Source of the DNA: Aestuariispira insulae
Lineage (GTDB): Bacteria; Pseudomonadota; Alphaproteobacteria; UBA8366; Aestuariispiraceae
NCBI RefSeq assembly: GCF_003385955.1
Contig: NZ_QRDW01000014.1
Location: forward strand, 1-64,000
Reading direction: 5' to 3'
DNA: 64,000 bases
Below the pieces are notes generated by a model. It saw only the letters and a program-made list of their open reading frames with translations. It had not been told where the DNA came from and did no database searches. The number at the start of each line of letters is the position of its first letter. The stretch's first letter is position 1. Made by a program: the position numbers and the translations under genes. Shown here in pieces: positions 60,516 to 64,000 of this stretch.

Positions 60516-62099
60516 GTGCAGCAGCCAGAAAACGATTTGGACCTAGAGGGTGACTTGATTCTCCGCGGCAGGCTCTGGCTGGATCCCAATATCCACCGGC
60601 CGGGGGAGGGGAGCGCCGAGCAGCGCTTGGACGATATTCTGGGGCCGTTTCTTGAGGCAATGCTAGATAAAGGGCCGGCGCTGGATATGTCATGCGGAAC
60701 CGGAATATTGACAGCGGTTATGGCTCGCAGGGGCTTTGGCGTAACGGGAATTGACTGCCGCCAGACTTTTTTGGCGGCTGCTCGATCCCGGATGGCACGG
60801 TATGGCTACGTGGTGGATCTTCAAAATGCTGCGCTTGTCGATCTCACTGAATACGACGGTCAGTTTGGGCTGATTTCGGATCTTTCCGGCGATTTGTTTC
60901 GGGTGGATGTCGCCCGTGATCTGGACGAGCAGCTTTCCCGGGCATACCGATTGCTTGACGCTGATGGCGTCTTGCTGCTTGGCTTTACCGACTATGATGT
61001 TGCCATGGCTGTTGACGGCGATGAAAGTTGCAGTCCGGCACGCAGCATTTTTATCGGAAATAAGGAATATCTTTATTTCACCCGACGCCGCTGGGGCGGC
61101 ACGCCGCGTCGGCCGCGCCATGAACTGCGCCATTATCTTGTCTGCGGGGATCGGGCGGAAATTGAATGTCAGGAATATGAGGCGCTCACCAGCGAGAGCC
61201 TGGCGGTACGGCTTGAACGGTTGGGATTCGTCGGCATCCGCTTTTTCCACTCTGGGGAAACCGGGTTTGACGGTCTGATCTGTGTTGCAAAGCGGCCAAA
61301 GGAGGGCGGTATGGCCGGTCCCGGCGGTCATGAACCGCGATTGCCCTGGCGCTACGGCAGGCCTGCCCCGGATCAGTTCCCGCTGCCTGAGCGAGATCGA
61401 CCGCAACGCAATCTCCCGCGGGAGATGAGAAACCTGGATCCCTTCCATGTTCAGCCGGACCGGCGTCGACAAATGATGCGGACGCAGGATGCCTCCGGCG
61501 GGCTGATGATTGAACGAAGGGAACGGGTTTCACTTGTCATGTGGTCGGGAGGGGTGAGCAGCACCCAAGCGCTGCACCGTCTATTGACCGAGACCGATGA
61601 TGAAGTCATCGCGCATCATGTCTGTATGCTGGAGGCCTCCGGCCGGGACCGGCCTGAATTGCAGGCCTGTGAAGAGATCGCCGCTATCCTGGCAAGGGAT
61701 GTCAGGCCGTTCCTGTTTACCAAATCGACAATGGACCGGAAGAAGTTCCCGCTCCCCCCTGATCCCCGGATGGCCTGTGCTTTTGAGGCCGGTATCGTCA
61801 ATCTGTCTTTTTATAATGACAGGGGCTATGCCATTGATCGCTGGACCCTGGCGTCGAGCCTTGAGGATGAGGGTGATTGGGGGGCGGTTGAAACGGAATT
61901 CATACTGAATTGCCTGGCCGCCAGCTGCCATCCCTATACGGTGCCGGCCTTTTTCCGTTTCGATGTTATGGGGAAAAGTGAGATAAAAAAGCATCTCGGA
62001 ACCAGGATTAGCGGGCTTTGCTGGAGCTGTGAGCGGCCGGTGATTAAAAAGGATGGCAGCGCGGAAGCTTGCGGGCACTGCGTGAAATGCCGACCATGA
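60516..62099 (+). CDS. SAM methyltransferase fused to a QueC-like PP-loop domain, first copy (altered PP-loop)
   Basis: In this 527-residue fusion, residues about 40-260 are a class I methyltransferase (ALDMSCGTGILTAVMARRG as motif I, then GIDC). A charged, Arg/Pro-rich linker follows (about 265-330). Then comes a PP-loop ATPase-like domain with SGGVSS at residues 344-349 and a C-terminal cysteine cluster, CWSC...CGHCVKC, like the zinc site of QueC (7-cyano-7-deazaguanine synthase). In canonical PP-loop enzymes the motif is SGG-X-DS. Here Asp is replaced by Ser348, so ATP pyrophosphatase activity may be lost. GTG at 60516 is chosen as start because GAGGA lies 8 bases upstream. A TTG at 60441 would overlap the previous gene and lacks spacing. 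It is paralogous to the next gene. Confidence 0.7.
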   Translation: MQQPENDLDLEGDLILRGRLWLDPNIHRPGEGSAEQRLDDILGPFLEAMLDKGPALDMSCGTGILTAVMARRGFGVTGIDCRQTFLAAARSRMARYGYVVDLQNAALVDLTEYDGQFGLISDLSGDLFRVDVARDLDEQLSRAYRLLDADGVLLLGFTDYDVAMAVDGDESCSPARSIFIGNKEYLYFTRRRWGGTPRRPRHELRHYLVCGDRAEIECQEYEALTSESLAVRLERLGFVGIRFFHSGETGFDGLICVAKRPKEGGMAGPGGHEPRLPWRYGRPAPDQFPLPERDRPQRNLPREMRNLDPFHVQPDRRRQMMRTQDASGGLMIERRERVSLVMWSGGVSSTQALHRLLTETDDEVIAHHVCMLEASGRDRPELQACEEIAAILARDVRPFLFTKSTMDRKKFPLPPDPRMACAFEAGIVNLSFYNDRGYAIDRWTLASSLEDEGDWGAVETEFILNCLAASCHPYTVPAFFRFDVMGKSEIKKHLGTRISGLCWSCERPVIKKDGSAEACGHCVKCRP

Positions 62100-62115
62100 C
62101 GGAGGTCAGTTAACG

Positions 62116-63663
62116 ATGGCTGCGGCCTATGATCCCATGGCATCCTGGTATGCCGCCATTCATGGCGACAAGCACGAGGTGTTGGCGCATTTTCAACCTC
62201 TGGTCGATCTGCTTGAAGACCGGCTCGAAAAGGGGCGTGTGCTTGATGTAGGCTGCGGTATCGGTCTTATGTCGCGTGTGATTGCCGCAAGCGGTGCCTA
62301 TCAGGTGGTGGGGATCGATCCCTCCGAAGCCTCAATCCAGGAAGCACGCCGGTCTCAAGCCGCGGATGTGGCTGACATAGAATATCGGCAATGCGATGTG
62401 CTGAATCTGGACCCTGAATTGGGGCAGTTTGATGCAATTATCTGCACCAATGGTTTGCTGGCCCATCTGGAGGATGAAAGCGCGCGGGAGGCTGCGGTGT
62501 CGCGGTTGATAGAAAGGCTTTCACCCGGGGGATGGCTTTTCCTTCCACAATATGACACCGCATGGCTGCTGAATGAGGAGGCGCATAGCCAGTTCAGTCT
62601 GCCACGGGTCTGTGAGGATGGCGGCCAACCTTTTGTATATCTGCGCCGTACCACCTGGCCGGGGCGGGACCATGATTTGCCGCAAGAGCTGGAAATGTTG
62701 CGGATAGACGATGATGGTGCGGTGACGAGAGTCGAAGTTCCCTTAAAGCCTGTCAGCAATGGTCAGTTGGCTAAACGGCTGCAGGCACTGAATATGGAGC
62801 GGCTTGAATGGCTCGCGCCGGAGCAGACGGGATATGACGCGCCGGTTTGCATCTGTCGCAAGCCTGGCCAGGAGACTCTGCTGCATTACGGTGAAAACTG
62901 GTACCCGATCACGGTTCATCCTGCCGCCATGGAAGAGAACCCTTTCGAGGAAGAGCCCGGAACGGTACGCACATCGCTTTCGGTCACTCGGACGGAAGGG
63001 CGCCAGCGGCTGGTGACGCGCCGCAAACAAGTTACTCTGGTGATGTTTTCAGGGGGCATCGACAGCGTGTATGCACTCGATCGTCTGCTTCGGGAGTCAG
63101 ACGATGAGATTATCGCCCATCATCTCCATATGATGAACCTTGAGGGTCGCGACCGGGCGGAAGACCGGGCCTGCAGGGAGATCATTGAATATCTGCGCCA
63201 TAGGCATCGGGATTTCATATACACCGAATCCGCTGTGGATCGCCGGAAATTCCTGGGCTTTGGCATGGATGATGTAACGGTGGCCTTTGAGGCCGGGGCC
63301 ATATCGCGTTCTTTTGCGCATGTTCGAGGCCATAGTGTGGATCGCTGGACAACCGGGACCTGCCTGGAAGAAGAACTGGAGGATTTATCCAAGGAGGATT
63401 TGTCGGACGACGAACATCTTGGGCATATGCTCAACGCTACCGAAGCAGCTTCTTTTCCCCATTTACCTCCCCGCTATTTTCAATTGCCGATCATTCCCAA
63501 GGCGGATCAGATGGCCTATATGGGGCAGGAACTGGTGGATTTATGCTGGACCTGCCGGACCCCCGAATGGCAGGCGGATGGAATGGCCGTTGAATGTGGA
63601 AAGTGCAAGACCTGCGAGTTGATGGGGTTGGTTCGTTCAGGACAGCAGACTATACCGGATTAA
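62116..63663 (+). CDS. SAM methyltransferase fused to a QueC-like PP-loop domain, second copy (intact PP-loop)
   Basis: This 515-residue fusion has the same architecture as its neighbour. A class I methyltransferase occupies residues about 1-245 (VLDVGCGIGLMSRVIAASG, then GIDPS). A linker of about 50 residues leads to a PP-loop domain with canonical SGGIDS at 312-317. The shared segments DDEIIAHH, DRRKF, FEAGAISRSF and DRWT correspond to DDEVIAHH, DRKKF, FEAGIVNLSF and DRWT in the first copy. The C-terminal cysteine cluster is CWTC...CGKCKTC. It should adenylate a carboxylate or similar group and may also methylate a related molecule. GGAGG lies 10 bases before the ATG, 16 bases after the previous stop. 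No other queuosine or deazaguanine genes are in the window. Confidence 0.75.
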   Translation: MAAAYDPMASWYAAIHGDKHEVLAHFQPLVDLLEDRLEKGRVLDVGCGIGLMSRVIAASGAYQVVGIDPSEASIQEARRSQAADVADIEYRQCDVLNLDPELGQFDAIICTNGLLAHLEDESAREAAVSRLIERLSPGGWLFLPQYDTAWLLNEEAHSQFSLPRVCEDGGQPFVYLRRTTWPGRDHDLPQELEMLRIDDDGAVTRVEVPLKPVSNGQLAKRLQALNMERLEWLAPEQTGYDAPVCICRKPGQETLLHYGENWYPITVHPAAMEENPFEEEPGTVRTSLSVTRTEGRQRLVTRRKQVTLVMFSGGIDSVYALDRLLRESDDEIIAHHLHMMNLEGRDRAEDRACREIIEYLRHRHRDFIYTESAVDRRKFLGFGMDDVTVAFEAGAISRSFAHVRGHSVDRWTTGTCLEEELEDLSKEDLSDDEHLGHMLNATEAASFPHLPPRYFQLPIIPKADQMAYMGQELVDLCWTCRTPEWQADGMAVECGKCKTCELMGLVRSGQQTIPD

Positions 63664-63697
63664 TCCGCCAGAATTTGTACCGCCGGAAACCAGGCGT

Positions 63698-64000
63698 TCA
63701 GGCAATGGCTTTCAGGATCGCGGGTTTTGAACCCGCATACCAGGTGATGAGATCCTGCCGGCGATTGGCGCGGGCCCAGGATTCCACGATCTGGAACGCC
63801 GCTTCAACCAGGAGGAGACGGATCTCGGGATCCTGCCATTCCTCAAACCGTGCATCCCTCTCGGCCGTATCAAAATAGCCACCGCACAAAGCCCCGATAA
63901 TCCGGCTGGCTTCGTTCGGGCGGTGGCTGGCAAATTCGACACATCCAATGGCGAGATCCGCCAGCGGATCGCCCGGCGCAAAATCTTCAAAATCGATCAT
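63698..64000 (-). CDS. Phosphotransferase (APH/choline-kinase-like), C-terminal part, runs off the window
   Basis: Only the last 100 codons are visible, and the frame is open at 64000. The segment beginning at the edge, MIDFEDFAPGDPLADLAIG, matches the metal-binding 'DF/DxE...GDP.yDLA' motif of the aminoglycoside phosphotransferase/choline kinase fold. It is followed by the helical C-terminal lobe. The ATM-like end LITWYAGSKPAILKAIA has no special feature. It is convergent with the fusion-protein operon, so a functional link is uncertain. The substrate cannot be deduced. Confidence 0.7.
   Translation of the reverse strand: MIDFEDFAPGDPLADLAIGCVEFASHRPNEASRIIGALCGGYFDTAERDARFEEWQDPEIRLLLVEAAFQIVESWARANRRQDLITWYAGSKPAILKAIA

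Overview
The window looks like chromosomal DNA of a heterotrophic, probably marine, alphaproteobacterium. Supporting signs are moderate-to-high GC coding DNA, BetI-like TetR regulators, PutA without a DNA-binding domain paired with an Lrp-type regulator, a FixL-type haem-PAS, and a beta-oxidation operon with a LiuR-like MerR regulator. No rRNA, tRNA, CRISPR array or replication origin was seen. The genus cannot be fixed from the sequence alone.

Layout. 1-1287 is an accessory scar: the 3' end of an IS66-family element, then an orphan Imm11-type immunity gene. 1288-21113 is a large amine-catabolism island. It holds a Rieske oxygenase of the quaternary-ammonium type, a trimethylamine-dehydrogenase-like flavoprotein, a complete Pot-type ABC transporter, two adjacent FAD oxidoreductases, a GcvT-like aminomethyltransferase, an aldehyde dehydrogenase, a class III aminotransferase, two BetI-like regulators, an XRE regulator and a gamma-glutamylpolyamine-synthetase-like enzyme. 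Together they suggest uptake, N-demethylation and oxidation of a methylated (poly)amine or betaine. 21136-27907 is a type I secretion locus of the RtxB-RtxD-RtxE kind (two ABC exporters around one HlyD), divergent from an orphan ExbB/TolQ-like channel.

27979-30106 holds pirin and ferredoxin-NADP reductase. 30375-41321 is a fatty-acid utilisation cluster: SCP2 protein, FadL-like porin, FadD, MerR regulator, thiolase, fused hydroxyacyl-CoA dehydrogenase/enoyl-CoA hydratase, acyl-CoA dehydrogenase, thioesterase and SDR. Two similar 14-bp palindromes suggest control by the MerR protein. 41551-49759 has an amino-acid-type periplasmic binding protein, a Dyp peroxidase, a GlxA-type AraC regulator, PutA with its Lrp-type regulator, two small unknown genes and a LuxR-type regulator. 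50257-58454 has a glycosyltransferase, an EamA exporter, a multicopper oxidase, and a hybrid kinase with a haem-PAS followed by a REC-EAL protein.

58553-63663 ends with a lipoprotein, an unknown protein and the most unusual group in the window. This is a diiron ferritin-like protein followed by two paralogous proteins, each a SAM methyltransferase fused to a QueC-like PP-loop domain with a C-terminal cysteine cluster. The PP-loop is intact in the second and altered in the first. No system I know has this arrangement, and it is the best candidate for something undescribed. A truncated phosphotransferase gene runs off the right edge.
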